The notes under the pieces were generated by a model. The model was not told where the DNA came from and ran no database searches. It saw only the letters and a program-made list of their open reading frames with translations. Positions 26,335 through 34,794 of a stretch of DNA of 64,000 nucleotides are shown piece after piece. The DNA is from Phycisphaerae bacterium (lineage in GTDB: Bacteria > Planctomycetota > Phycisphaerae > UBA1845 > CAIVHJ01): contig JAJVHX010000021.1 in assembly GCA_022072405.1 (NCBI GenBank), positions 1 to 64,000 of the forward strand. The letters run 5' to 3'. Position 1 is the first letter of the stretch. The number at the start of each line of letters is the position of its first letter. A program made the translations under genes and the position numbers.

Positions 26335-26737
26335 CTATATCCAAATTCCGGGAAGTGGTGTGCCGCATCGGAGACACTTGCCGTCTGCCGTCAGTTGCCG
26401 ATCAATGATCTGGAGGTTCAGACGTTGGATTAGTGATGCTCCGCAATTGAGGCAGTAGGTATGCGTATTCGGATGTGGCGCAATATTAGAAGTATAGATA
26501 TATTTCAAACCTGATTGTTGAGCAATTCTACAAGCATCTTCCAAAGTGGGAACTAGTGTGGATGGTAAATCAGTAAGATGGTATGCGGGGGTAAGTCGGG
26601 TGAAGTGGAACGGTGTCTCATTGCCGCAAGTCTGGGCAACCCAATCGGTCATTTCGCGTATTTTCTGGCCATCATCGTTGTAGGTGGGAACCACCAAGTT
26701 GACCAATTCCAACCAACAGGAGGTATTTGATTTAATG
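26335..26737 (-). pseudogene. 3' fragment of the radical-SAM gene (left copy)
   Basis: Encodes the C-terminal ~134 residues of the protein intact at 44697-45878, including the CxxC pairs CLNCGASLIQR and CLRCGTPLPG. The radical-SAM CxxxCxxC core is absent because the repeat stops at 26737. It has no start signal of its own. It is a by-product of the duplication. Confidence 0.9.
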
Positions 26738-27058
26738 CTCCATGAACCAACGGATGTTCCAACAATTCAATACAGTCACGCCTGCTTGATACGTGAAGAA
26801 TGCACTATATCGTGGTCCTGTATTGCAGATGATGGCACATTGGGTGGCCGATAACCATGAATCAGACAGGATTCTAAAGTTCTGTCGAATAATCGACACA
26901 GTAGATCAGGCATATATTATTCCGTGCAAATTAACTGCCGATAGCAGAATATCTGACAATTGGATTACTGTAATTGGTGTAAAGGGCTGTTGAGTCTGAA
27001 CTGGATTAGGTAGCCAGTAGCAGTCTGTTAGCGCTGTAGAAAATTAAGGATCAGAAAA
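26738..27058. other. Non-coding stretch at the left border of the respiratory island
   Basis: Starts at the exact break of the direct repeat. A 66-codon plus-strand frame (26793-26993) begins with GTG but has no ribosome site, and its composition is not convincing. AAGGA lies just before the chemoreceptor ATG at 27059. I see no other feature. Confidence 0.5.
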
Positions 27059-29034
27059 ATGCAGCAGATTTTATCATTGCAAACCCGGATTATTCGGGTG
27101 GTATTATTGCCGATGTGTTTCTTCCTGCTTTTAAGCGCCATATATTTTCATGAAAACTGGAGGGAATATCAAAAGACGCAGGCCGTGCAACGCAATAGCG
27201 TGCTGTTAGTTGCTAATTCGCAGCTGGTCAATGAAGTGCAGCGTGAACGCGGCAAGAGCGCAATTTTCCTAAACGGAGCTACGGAGCTGAGCGACTTGCA
27301 GCAGCAGCAGAGTAAGGTTGATGAACAACTCAAGAACTGGAATACGGCTTTACGAACCAGTACCTTGACGGCAGCACAGACGCAGTCCATTATCCAGAGC
27401 ATGGGAGAATTGAGCGGTCTGCGTTCGCAGGTCACCTCGAAATCACTGAACAGCGCCGAATCTTCCCAGAGGTATTCCGGAAAGATAGATGATCTGCTCA
27501 ACATGGCGGCCCAGGTGTCCATTCTCCCCTCGACGGATGAGATTGCCCGCGAGTATGGTTCACTGGTGTTATTGGAAAGTGCCAAGGAATCTACCGGCAT
27601 TTTACGGGCCTAGTGTCCGGAATCCTGGGTGCGGACCAACCCATTACCACAGAACAAGCTGATAGAATCATCCAGTTGAAATCGAGTGTAGATAATTTTC
27701 TGCATGCCAAAACGCTGCACCTGCGTCCCGAAGCAGAAAAGAAACTGTCTGAAGCACAATCCGGATCGGACTGGAACGAAGTTCTCCGAATCATCAACAT
27801 TGTAATGGAACGAAGAACTTCCGGAAAATATGAGATTAACAGTAAGGATTATTTCGCGCGTGTCACTTCCGTAATAGATCAATTTGCCACCATCATACTA
27901 GAAGAAACACAGGCCACTGCCCGGAAAGCCACGGGCTTAAAAGCGGCTGCATCGATGGCAATGTGGGTTACGGGCGTAGTGCTGGTGTTGGCTATCTTAC
28001 TGGCGACTTATCTGGCTGTCGCAACGGCTAGCGGGATTAGCAAACCGATCCAACAGATCAGCCGGCAACTGAACGAAAGTGCCCGCCAGGTGAATGATGC
28101 GGCTGGGCAGGTGTCATCGGCCAGCCAATCCCTGGCGGAAAGTGCCAGTGAGCAGGCCTCCAGTCTGGAAGAGACCAGCAGTGCTCTGGAAGAAATGTCG
28201 GCAATGACCCGCACCAATGCCGGCAATGCGAAAGAAGCCAATGAATTGAGTACGCAGACGCGTGAATCGGCTCTCAGCGGTGATCAGACCATGGAGCAAC
28301 TGCAACGGGCGATGAGCGCCATAAACGAATCTTCCGAAAAGATTGGTAAAATTATCAAGGTGATTGAAGAGATTGCCTTTCAGACCAATCTTCTGGCCTT
28401 GAATGCTGCGGTTGAAGCCGCCCGAGCTGGTGAACATGGTAAAGGATTTGCCGTGGTGGCCGATGAAGTACGGAATCTGGCTCAACGAGCGGCCCAGGCA
28501 GCCCGGGAAACGACCGCGCTGATAGAGGATTCGGTACAGCGCGCCCAGCAGGGCGCCGAAGTCGCCAATGAAGTGGGCCAGGCCCTGACCATGATAGTAA
28601 CCCATGTCTCCAAAACCACAGAGTTGATCAACAACATCAGTCGGGCTACTGGTGAGCAGGCTCAGGGTGTGGAGCAGGTCAATGCGGCGGTGAGTGAAAT
28701 GGATAAGGTTACGCAGCAGAATGCTGCTGGAGCAGAAGAAACCGCCAGCGCCAGCGAAGAGTTGTCCGCACAGGCACAGATGGTTGAGGGGTTCGTCGAT
28801 GAATTGATTTCCCTGGTTGAAGGCCGATCCGGCAGTGATTGGTCATCGAGGATGACGGTGTCGAATAACATGAAGCAACCTTCCATAACGGCGGTCACCC
28901 CCAGAAAAAGCCCTCGCCCAGCCGAGCGACCCCGTAAGACGACCAGTGTTTCAGTCAAACCGGTGGCTTCGCTGTACCCCAAGGGCGATGATTTCATGGA
29001 TATGGAGGACACCAGCAAACTGGGCGAATTCTGA
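27059..29034 (+). pseudogene. NIT-domain methyl-accepting chemotaxis protein, frameshifted
   Basis: Two frames make one ~657-aa chemoreceptor. The first (27059-27613) has a membrane helix (IIRVVLLPMCFFLLLSAIYF) and the start of a NIT sensor domain (LVNEVQRERGKSAIFL). It stops at TAG 27611-27613. The second continues one frame over with [15 protein letters not shown], the second half of NIT, then a second membrane helix, a HAMP-like stretch, and the signalling hairpin ([40 protein letters not shown]). A single missing base near 27610 explains the break. NIT domains sense nitrate and nitrite, which fits the molybdoenzyme island. It may be a true pseudogene, a sequencing indel, or rarely a recoding site. 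Confidence 0.8.
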
Positions 29035-29107
29035 CATGGAGATTGGACAGCCACCCGCCGTCGAATCCTGCGACATTTTACAGCGTCAATAATTATTGTA
29101 GGCCGAT

Positions 29108-29518
29108 TTATTTTTCAACGGCGCCTTCCAGCATGATCGTGCTGACCAGATCGATGGCGGAGTTCCAGTCGCAGGTTAGCTGGGAATTCCATGCAGGACC
29201 GGCCAGGTCGATCATCGCAGCCACGAGGGTATCGCGCACGATGGGGTAATGTTCCGGTTTCGTGCCATACGCAACGTGGTTACGACCGAGCTGGTGCAGG
29301 GGTGCGAGCAGCTTTTCCGGGGTGCGCAGGTTGTTGATCACCAATACCAGTGAAGTAAGCAGCTTTTTTTTCTGCTCTCTCATATCTTCTGGAAACAGGG
29401 GACGCACTTCGGGATGTTCGGCAAACAAGCGACAATAGAAGCAATCGACCAGTTCCGCTCCGCGTGGTGCCAGCAGCTGAAAACTGCTTTCGAGCCGGAC
29501 AATCAAAGCCTGATCCAT
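29108..29518 (-). CDS. Single-domain bacterial globin
   Basis: 136 aa from the ATG at 29518, which has AAAGGA 6-7 bases upstream; the open frame to 29572 is not needed. FYCRLFAEHPEVRPLFP and the proximal region LGRNHVAYGTKPEHYPIV, with the heme-ligand His, are globin hallmarks. No reductase domain is fused. Single-domain globins near nitrate or nitrite enzymes often bind or detoxify NO, or act as oxygen sensors. Its stop faces the chemoreceptor stop. It lies in the same direction as the Rrf2 gene, 62 bases downstream of it. Confidence 0.85.
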   Translation of the reverse strand: MDQALIVRLESSFQLLAPRGAELVDCFYCRLFAEHPEVRPLFPEDMREQKKKLLTSLVLVINNLRTPEKLLAPLHQLGRNHVAYGTKPEHYPIVRDTLVAAMIDLAGPAWNSQLTCDWNSAIDLVSTIMLEGAVEK

Positions 29519-29580
29519 ATTGAATCCTTTCAAAATTGGTTCACCAGTCTGCGATGCATTTTGGTTTTTCAATTATTTGG

Positions 29581-30075
29581 TTATCGACTTTTGACACGGG
29601 ACAGCACTTTATCAGTCCGGATTTTGTGGTTTTGACGACGCCGGGCAGGACGATGCTCCGGAAACAGACATTGGGTGTGGGTATTGGATTTTAGGAGCAA
29701 GGAGCTGATGGGCGTGCGGGCAAAGGCAGTCTCCGTTCGGGCTATGGCGGCATCGACCTCATTATGCAGAGGGCAGAGTTGCTGATGCTCTTTCAAGCCC
29801 AGTGGACAACGTTGGATGCGGCGTAATGGATCAACAGAGTTGATCACATCCAGAACGCTGATCTGCCGGGCCGAGCGCTGAAGTTGATAACCACCATGAA
29901 TCCCACGCACCGATCGAACCAGTTCCGCCCGCCCCAACGCCTGTAAAACTTTGGAGAGGTAGCTGGCTGGGACCATAGTGGCCTGGGCAATCTGCTGGGT
30001 GGTCCGGGCGGTCCGGGGTTCTCCGGCCAGGTACACCATGGCCCGTAAGGCATATTCGGCGGTAGTCGAGATCAC
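29581..30075 (-). CDS. Rrf2-family regulator (NsrR-like)
   Basis: 164 aa from a GTG with AGGAG 8 bases upstream. The winged helix (MISTTAEYALRAMVYLAG, then QQIAQATMVPASYLSKVLQ, RSVRGIHGGYQL) is classic Rrf2. Cysteines in RCPLGL and LCPLH plus one later Cys could bind a 2Fe-2S or 4Fe-4S cluster, as in NsrR or related NO and iron sensors. The C-terminal ~30 residues are basic and look like an extension. Divergently transcribed from the hemerythrin-Moco operon with a perfect inverted repeat between. It probably represses hemerythrin, globin or both in response to NO. Confidence 0.8.
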   Translation of the reverse strand: MISTTAEYALRAMVYLAGEPRTARTTQQIAQATMVPASYLSKVLQALGRAELVRSVRGIHGGYQLQRSARQISVLDVINSVDPLRRIQRCPLGLKEHQQLCPLHNEVDAAIARTETAFARTPISSLLLKSNTHTQCLFPEHRPARRRQNHKIRTDKVLSRVKSR

Positions 30076-30192
30076 GCGTGTTGCTCCTATCGGATCCGGT
30101 AGTGGTCGGTGTCGTTCAATTTCCGCAGGTCGCCAGGATTAGACGACGTCGCCTATGCGATTTGATCCAGGTCAAGCACCGGGTAGTAGACC

Positions 30193-30221
30193 TTGACATC
30201 CAGATTATTTCGGATCATAGT
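30193..30221 (+). promoter_or_regulatory. Sigma-70-like promoter for the hemerythrin-Moco operon
   Basis: TTGACA at 30193-30198 and CATAGT at 30216-30221, 17 bases apart, followed at once by the operator palindrome. The placement is right for a repressible promoter ahead of the hemerythrin gene. Confidence 0.55.
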
Positions 30222-30230
30222 ATAGTTGTC

Positions 30231-30262
30231 AATATGGATATCTAACTCCAGATATCCATATT
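30231..30262. promoter_or_regulatory. Operator-like perfect inverted repeat
   Basis: AATATGGATATCT and its exact reverse complement flank a 6-bp centre (13-bp arms). It lies just downstream of the -10 and between the divergent Rrf2 and hemerythrin genes, so it is the best candidate binding site of the Rrf2 protein. The half-site differs from the classic NsrR consensus, so another regulator is possible. Confidence 0.6.
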
Positions 30263-30318
30263 TAAGTTATTGTTGATGAGTTATCCGGAACGGTGGTGAT
30301 TTATTAAAGGAGCGACTG

Positions 30319-30933
30319 ATGAGCTATTCGCCCGCCATGCAGATTCTGGTGGATGAGCATGAGGTGATACTGGGGGCGCTGGAAGCGCTGGAAATCGTCG
30401 CCCAGGATCAGCGGAGGCTGTTTGAATCCGATTTTTATGTTCAGGCCTTTGATTTTTTTCCGGCCTTCGCCGATCAGTGTCATCATGCCAAGGAAGAGGA
30501 TCATCTTTTTCCGGTGCTGGAACGGCGGGGCATTGCCAAGTCAGGTGGGCCGATCGGTTGCATGCTGTATGAGCATGACGAGGGTCGGGCTCATGTGCGG
30601 GCGATCAAGAAGGCCTTGGCGGCTGATCCGGGTGGTCAGCAGACGACCACTCAGGATACCATTCGCCGCGAAGCTTTGCAATTTGTGCAACTACTGCGTC
30701 AGCACATTCAGAAGGAAAATGAAATCTTATTCATCATGGGTGACCGGATGATGACGGAGCAGGACAAGACTGATCTGGTGCAGAAATTCAACTGCACAGC
30801 CCACTCCCCTTTGCCGGTGGGAAGCCATGAGAAATATATCGCTCTGGCAGGGGAATTGCGAAGGCGGGCTGGTTTGAGCGACCAATTCACTGGTCGGGAT
30901 GGCTATGCCCCCAATTGTTTGTGCGCACATTGA
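30319..30933 (+). CDS. Hemerythrin-domain protein, perhaps ending beyond an in-frame TGA
   Basis: 204 aa to the TGA at 30931-30933. Four-helix hemerythrin ligands are visible: ILVDEHEVIL near 10, CHHAKEEDHLFP near 54, YEHDEGRAHV near 85 and LRQHIQKENEIL near 127. Such proteins (YtfE/DnrN type and relatives) store oxygen or repair iron centres damaged by NO. AAAGGAG precedes the ATG. The annotated end is CLCAH followed by TGA. The same frame then stays open for 40 protein-like codons to a TGA at 31054-31056, with a small hairpin in the right place for a bacterial SECIS. A selenoprotein, or a nonsense mutation, is therefore possible. Confidence 0.8.
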   Translation: MSYSPAMQILVDEHEVILGALEALEIVAQDQRRLFESDFYVQAFDFFPAFADQCHHAKEEDHLFPVLERRGIAKSGGPIGCMLYEHDEGRAHVRAIKKALAADPGGQQTTTQDTIRREALQFVQLLRQHIQKENEILFIMGDRMMTEQDKTDLVQKFNCTAHSPLPVGSHEKYIALAGELRRRAGLSDQFTGRDGYAPNCLCAH

Positions 30934-31056
30934 GCAATTGGGATTGATGTTCATCTGGATACAGATGGCGAGCGCACCTTAATGATGTCTGGTCAACCAT
31001 TTGCCGGTGCTGGCAGAGTAGGTGATGTAATCATTAAAAAACTATCGGATTTCTGA
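30934..31056 (+). other. In-frame 40-codon continuation after the hemerythrin TGA
   Basis: Reads IGIDVHLDTDGERT, then MMSGQPFAGAGRVGD, to a TGA at 31054-31056, in the hemerythrin frame, with balanced, coding-like composition. CATCTG-GATA-CAGATG (30952-30967) forms a 6-bp hairpin whose loop starts with G, 24 bases after the TGA. No independent start with a ribosome site is seen. It is either a read-through extension or the remains of one. Confidence 0.5.
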
Positions 31057-31100
31057 AGTGGGTGGCCACCAGATCGGTTCTGCAATGCAGGGAGACCTTG

Positions 31101-32072
31101 ATGCTGGCGGATCGACAGGGTCGAACTATAGATTATCTGCGATTGTCGTTGACGCCGGCCTGTCCGATGCGCTGCCTCTACTGCCGCCCACAAATTCTGA
31201 ATGATACGGGTGGGCTGCCGATCATGTCGGCTGCACAGATCGAATCCATGGTTCGTCATCTGGTACAGCAATGGGGTATTTATAAAGTCCGGTTAACCGG
31301 TGGAGAGCCGACCACCCGCCCCGACTTGCGGGAAATCGTTGAGCGGTTGTCAGGAATCAGCGGTTTGCGGGATTTGGCGATAACGACGAATGGCCTCACG
31401 CTGGTTCGTGATATAGCGGATCTGGCCCGAGCAGGGTTACAGCGGGTTAATATTTCGCTCGATTCCCTGCGGACTGAAGTGTTCGAGCGTATGACCGGTG
31501 TTCGGGGTTTGGATCGGGTAGTCGCGGGGATTCATGCGGCTATGGAAGCCGGTCTGCGACAGGTGCGGCTGAATTGTGTGGTGCTGGCCGGTGAGAATGA
31601 TGATGAGCTGGGCGAACTGGTCCAATTTGCATCGGAACGAGGTTTGGAGATTCGTTTTATTGAACTAATGCCGATGGGACCGCTGGCCGATCAGTGGACC
31701 CGGCACTACGTGCCGGAAAAACTGATGCGCTCCCGACTGGAGCAGATCGGGCGGGAATGGCAGCAGTTGCCGCAGGGTCATGATTCTGCGCGACGCTACC
31801 GGGTGCCATTGACCAATGGGCGTGTTGTAGTGATTGGTTTTATCACGCCGATGAGTTGTGATTTCTGCGTTTCGTGCAATCGATTGCGGATCACCGCTAG
31901 TGGAGAAGTCTATCCCTGTCTGATGGATCAGCCGCGAGGTAATGTTTATTCGGCGGTGGATCCTGAATTCGACGGGGCGGAGTTGGACCGCCGTTTGCAG
32001 CAGGCATTGGACAACAAAGCCCCACTTCATCCCGCAACCGGCTTTACCCCGATGACGATTTTAGGAGGATAA
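31101..32072 (+). CDS. moaA: GTP 3',8-cyclase MoaA (molybdenum cofactor step 1)
   Basis: 323 aa. Radical-SAM enzyme converting GTP to 3',8-cyclo-GTP, the first step of molybdopterin synthesis. The N-terminal cluster motif CPMRCLYC binds the SAM 4Fe-4S cluster near residue 20. The C-terminal CDFCVSCNRLRITASGEVYP carries the second cluster. GGGAG precedes the ATG at 31101; an upstream in-frame GTG (31062) lacks such a site. It opens the Moco operon in which nearly every gene overlaps the next. The product is processed by MoaC, encoded downstream. Confidence 0.93.
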   Translation: MLADRQGRTIDYLRLSLTPACPMRCLYCRPQILNDTGGLPIMSAAQIESMVRHLVQQWGIYKVRLTGGEPTTRPDLREIVERLSGISGLRDLAITTNGLTLVRDIADLARAGLQRVNISLDSLRTEVFERMTGVRGLDRVVAGIHAAMEAGLRQVRLNCVVLAGENDDELGELVQFASERGLEIRFIELMPMGPLADQWTRHYVPEKLMRSRLEQIGREWQQLPQGHDSARRYRVPLTNGRVVVIGFITPMSCDFCVSCNRLRITASGEVYPCLMDQPRGNVYSAVDPEFDGAELDRRLQQALDNKAPLHPATGFTPMTILGG

Positions 32073-32074
32073 AG

Positions 32075-32440
32075 ATGAGCACGAATTGGCCCACGGGTGG
32101 AACAGCTGCTTTACCCGGTACATATCGGCGCTTTGCCCAGCGTTTTCCGAAGCTGGTAGAAGCTCATGACATCATTGCCGAGGCGATTGAGCAGGAAGAA
32201 TTACTGGATGAAAAGACCCGGGCCTTGATCAAGATTGGCATCTCACTGGGAGCGGGACTGGAGTCGGCCTTGCGTTCGCACGTTCGCCGCGCCACACAGG
32301 CAGGCGCCAGTGTGGGAGAGATTGAGAGTGCAATTGTGCTGGGGATGAACACCTGCGGATTTCCTCGAGCCGTGGCGGCATGGAGCTGGGCCCAGGAGCA
32401 GTTTGAGCGGGATCGCCGGGAAGCAGAGCAGAAGCCATGA
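32075..32440 (+). CDS. Carboxymuconolactone decarboxylase/AhpD-like protein
   Basis: 121 aa. The helical core DEKTRALIKIGISLGAG and VGEIESAIVLGMNTCGFPRA fits the CMD family, but the redox CxxC of AhpD is absent. It is wedged between moaA and moaD, two bases after the moaA stop, and overlaps moaD by ATGA, so it is expressed with the cofactor pathway. A function in Moco synthesis is not established for this family. It may be a structural or stress-linked passenger. Confidence 0.75.
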   Translation: MSTNWPTGGTAALPGTYRRFAQRFPKLVEAHDIIAEAIEQEELLDEKTRALIKIGISLGAGLESALRSHVRRATQAGASVGEIESAIVLGMNTCGFPRAVAAWSWAQEQFERDRREAEQKP

Positions 32441-32688
32441 AATATCAGGTTCACCTATTTGGGCCTCTGGCAGAAATGGCATGCAGCGGTCTGGTTGAAG
32501 TCGATTGGCCTGAGCGTCATGAATGTACCGCGGCGGAATTGATGCAGCATTTGGCCATGCAATATCCGGAAATGGGTCGACGGCTGGGGGTGGGATTTCT
32601 GGCGGTGAATTGTCGACGGGCCGCTCCGGAGCAACAACTGCAGGTCACGGATGAACTGGCGGTGATCGGACTGGTGAGCGGCGGATGA
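32437..32688 (+). CDS. moaD: MoaD, small subunit of molybdopterin synthase
   Basis: 83 aa ubiquitin-like sulfur carrier ending in VIGLVSGG. The C-terminal Gly-Gly is where the thiocarboxylate that supplies sulfur to precursor Z is made. It overlaps both neighbours by four bases. The activating enzyme MoeB is not in the window, so it must be encoded elsewhere. Confidence 0.9.
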   Translation: MKYQVHLFGPLAEMACSGLVEVDWPERHECTAAELMQHLAMQYPEMGRRLGVGFLAVNCRRAAPEQQLQVTDELAVIGLVSGG

Positions 32689-33083
32689 GGATTGAAGCGA
32701 TCATCGTCGCGGGTCCGCTGAAACCGGCTGACGCATGGACGATCATGGGGATGGGTGCGTTGGTTTGTTTTGAAGGAGTGGTTCGCCCGGTCGAAGGTGG
32801 GGAACCAATCGATGGGTTATGGTATGAAGATTATGCACCGATGGCGGTTCAGGAGCTGGAACGGTTGGCCTGCGCTGCCGTTTTGCAATATGGCTTATTG
32901 GGGATATCTGCAGAACACAGCCGCGGTTTTGTGGCTGTGGGAAACTGTTCCTTTCGCTTGCGCATCGTCACGGAACATCGCGAACCGGCTTTGTCAGCTA
33001 TGAGTTGGTATATTGATCAGATGAAACAGGAAGTGCCCATCTGGAAAAAAGCGGTTCGTCATTCTACTTTGAAGCAGGGATGA
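32685..33083 (+). CDS. moaE: MoaE, large subunit of molybdopterin synthase
   Basis: 132 aa. GALVCFEGVVRPVEGGEPID and WYEDYAPMAVQELERLA are MoaE hallmarks. The C-terminal KQEVPIWKKAVR holds the active-site lysines. With MoaD it forms the heterotetramer that inserts two sulfurs into cyclic pyranopterin. Coupled to moaD and moeA by ATGA overlaps. Confidence 0.92.
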   Translation: MRIEAIIVAGPLKPADAWTIMGMGALVCFEGVVRPVEGGEPIDGLWYEDYAPMAVQELERLACAAVLQYGLLGISAEHSRGFVAVGNCSFRLRIVTEHREPALSAMSWYIDQMKQEVPIWKKAVRHSTLKQG

Positions 33084-34303
33084 TGCCGCGCATAACGCCC
33101 ATGAACGCATCATTAAAATCGCCGATGGAGGCCATAGCCTGTATCCTGGAGGAAATTGCTCCGGTAAGTGTAGAAGAGGTAGCGCTGGATCGGGTGGTGG
33201 GAAGAGTGGTTGCTGCACCCCTGATCGCGGATCGCGACAGCCCGCCTGTAGCCGTCAGTGCCATGGATGGTTATGTGATGCACTGGTCTGATGTGGAGTG
33301 GGGGACGCTGCCTGTCGTCGGCGAAGCGCTGATCGGTCAGGCGGCGGGGCTTGTCCGGGCGGGCACGACGTTGCGAATTTATACCGGTAGCCCAATCCCA
33401 GCCGGGGGTGATGTGGTGGTGCCGCGCGAAGAAGTGCGCGAACAGCCGGATCGGATCCATATTCTCAATCGTGCTGCGATCAAGGCGGGGCAGCATATTC
33501 GTCGAGCGGGCGAAAACGGTTCTGCAGGCGCGACGATTGTGGATCGGGGTTGCGTGGTAACTCCGGCGGTGATCGCCGCCCTGGCAGCGTGTGGGGTTAA
33601 TCAGCCGAGCGTCCACCGTCGCGTACGCTGTAGCGTCGTGGTGACCGGAAACGAAGTGGTCGAGGTTGATCAGCCCGTAGCTCCGTGGCAGATCCATGAT
33701 AGTAATGGACCCGCACTGGCTGGTTTTCTCAGTTCGGCAACTTGGATTCAAAAAATGCACACCACCCGGTCCAGGGATGATCGACTGCAAGTCCGATGCG
33801 CCATCACCGAGGCACTGGCGACGAGTGATGCGGTGTTGCTGACCGGCGGCGTGTCGATGGGTGATTATGATTATGTGCCGGAAGTACTACGCGAGTGCGG
33901 TTGTCGCGTGCTGTTTCATCGACTGTCGATCCGACCGGGTAAACCCATATTGGGGGCGATCGGTCCTGATGGGCAAGTCGTGCTGGCATTGCCGGGTAAT
34001 CCGGTTTCTGTTCTGGTGACGGCGCGCTGGCTGGCCATGCCGATTCTGCAATATCTCGCCGGTATCAAAACACCCCAGCAACATAACGCTCATGTACAAC
34101 TGTTCAATCCTGATGATAAAAGGACAGGATTATATTGGGCCCGATTGGTGCGCTTAAGCGGCGTTGATCAGGCGGAAATTGTAGACACACGAGGATCGGG
34201 GGACTGGGTCAGCAGCGCCCGCAGTGACGGATTCGTAGTGGTTGCACCGGATCAGTGCGGTGCGGGTCCATGGCCATTTTATTCGTGGAGCAGTGGATCA
34301 TGA
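33080..34303 (+). CDS. moeA: MoeA, molybdopterin molybdenumtransferase
   Basis: 407 aa. It inserts molybdate into adenylated molybdopterin. DSPPVAVSAMDGYVMH near 55, YTGSPIPAGGDVVVPREEV near 108, and the MogA-like fold segment LLTGGVSMGDYDYVPEVL near 255 are diagnostic. RPGKPILGAIG and ALPGNPVSVLV follow. It overlaps moaE and moaC by four bases. The length is typical. Confidence 0.93.
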   Translation: MMPRITPMNASLKSPMEAIACILEEIAPVSVEEVALDRVVGRVVAAPLIADRDSPPVAVSAMDGYVMHWSDVEWGTLPVVGEALIGQAAGLVRAGTTLRIYTGSPIPAGGDVVVPREEVREQPDRIHILNRAAIKAGQHIRRAGENGSAGATIVDRGCVVTPAVIAALAACGVNQPSVHRRVRCSVVVTGNEVVEVDQPVAPWQIHDSNGPALAGFLSSATWIQKMHTTRSRDDRLQVRCAITEALATSDAVLLTGGVSMGDYDYVPEVLRECGCRVLFHRLSIRPGKPILGAIGPDGQVVLALPGNPVSVLVTARWLAMPILQYLAGIKTPQQHNAHVQLFNPDDKRTGLYWARLVRLSGVDQAEIVDTRGSGDWVSSARSDGFVVVAPDQCGAGPWPFYSWSSGS

Positions 34304-34794
34304 ATTCGAAGTCGTCTCCATTTTCGCATCTGGATGGTCGAGGCCGACCGCAGATGGTCCAGGTCAGTGATAAACCGCTGACGCAACGAAAAGCGGTTGC
34401 GGAGGGGTGGGTACGGGTGAGTACGCCTCTGGTGGAAGCGATTCGACATCAGCAGCTCGCCAAGGGAGCGTTGCTGGACGTAGCACAATTAGCGGGTATC
34501 CAAGCCGCCAAGCGAACCGCCGAGTTGATTCCGCTGTGCCATGCACTGCCCATTGAGGCCATAGAAGTGCGTGCGGAATTGCAAGATCAGAGAGTTTATT
34601 TGTGGTCCCAGGTGTGTACGACCTGGAAGACGGGCGTTGAGATGGAAGCTCTAACGGCGGTGACGGTGGCGGCTTTGACGGTGATTGACATGGGTAAAGC
34701 GATCGATCCGGCGATGGTGATTGAAGGAGTACGTCTGGTGGAGAAAAGCGGCGGGATGAGCGGTGATTATCATGCTGAGGTGTTAGCGCCATGA
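34300..34794 (+). CDS. moaC: MoaC, cyclic pyranopterin monophosphate synthase
   Basis: 164 aa from the ATG that overlaps the moeA stop (ATGA). Acts after MoaA. Motifs: LIPLCHALPIEAIEV with the active-site His-Ala, GVEMEALTAVTVAALTVIDM, and the late VRLVEKSGGMSG. Upstream in-frame starts at 34255 lie inside moeA and are rejected. Its stop overlaps the next start. Confidence 0.93.
   Translation: MNSKSSPFSHLDGRGRPQMVQVSDKPLTQRKAVAEGWVRVSTPLVEAIRHQQLAKGALLDVAQLAGIQAAKRTAELIPLCHALPIEAIEVRAELQDQRVYLWSQVCTTWKTGVEMEALTAVTVAALTVIDMGKAIDPAMVIEGVRLVEKSGGMSGDYHAEVLAP

Larger units (their letters stand above)
25731..26737. repeat. 1007-bp direct repeat, left copy
   Basis: 25731-26737 equals 44093-45099 with a constant offset of 18362. 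All translated segments are identical and I saw no difference by eye. It contains the last 132 bases of cas1, all of cas2, and the 3' 403 bases of the radical-SAM gene (minus strand). Here the cas1 side continues into older sequence and the radical-SAM side is broken at 26737. Between the two copies lie 17355 bases with the respiratory island. Confidence 0.95.

Noticed and set aside
26793..26993. 66-codon frame at the island border
   Set aside because: GTG start without ribosome site, no domain, and a position at a recombination junction.
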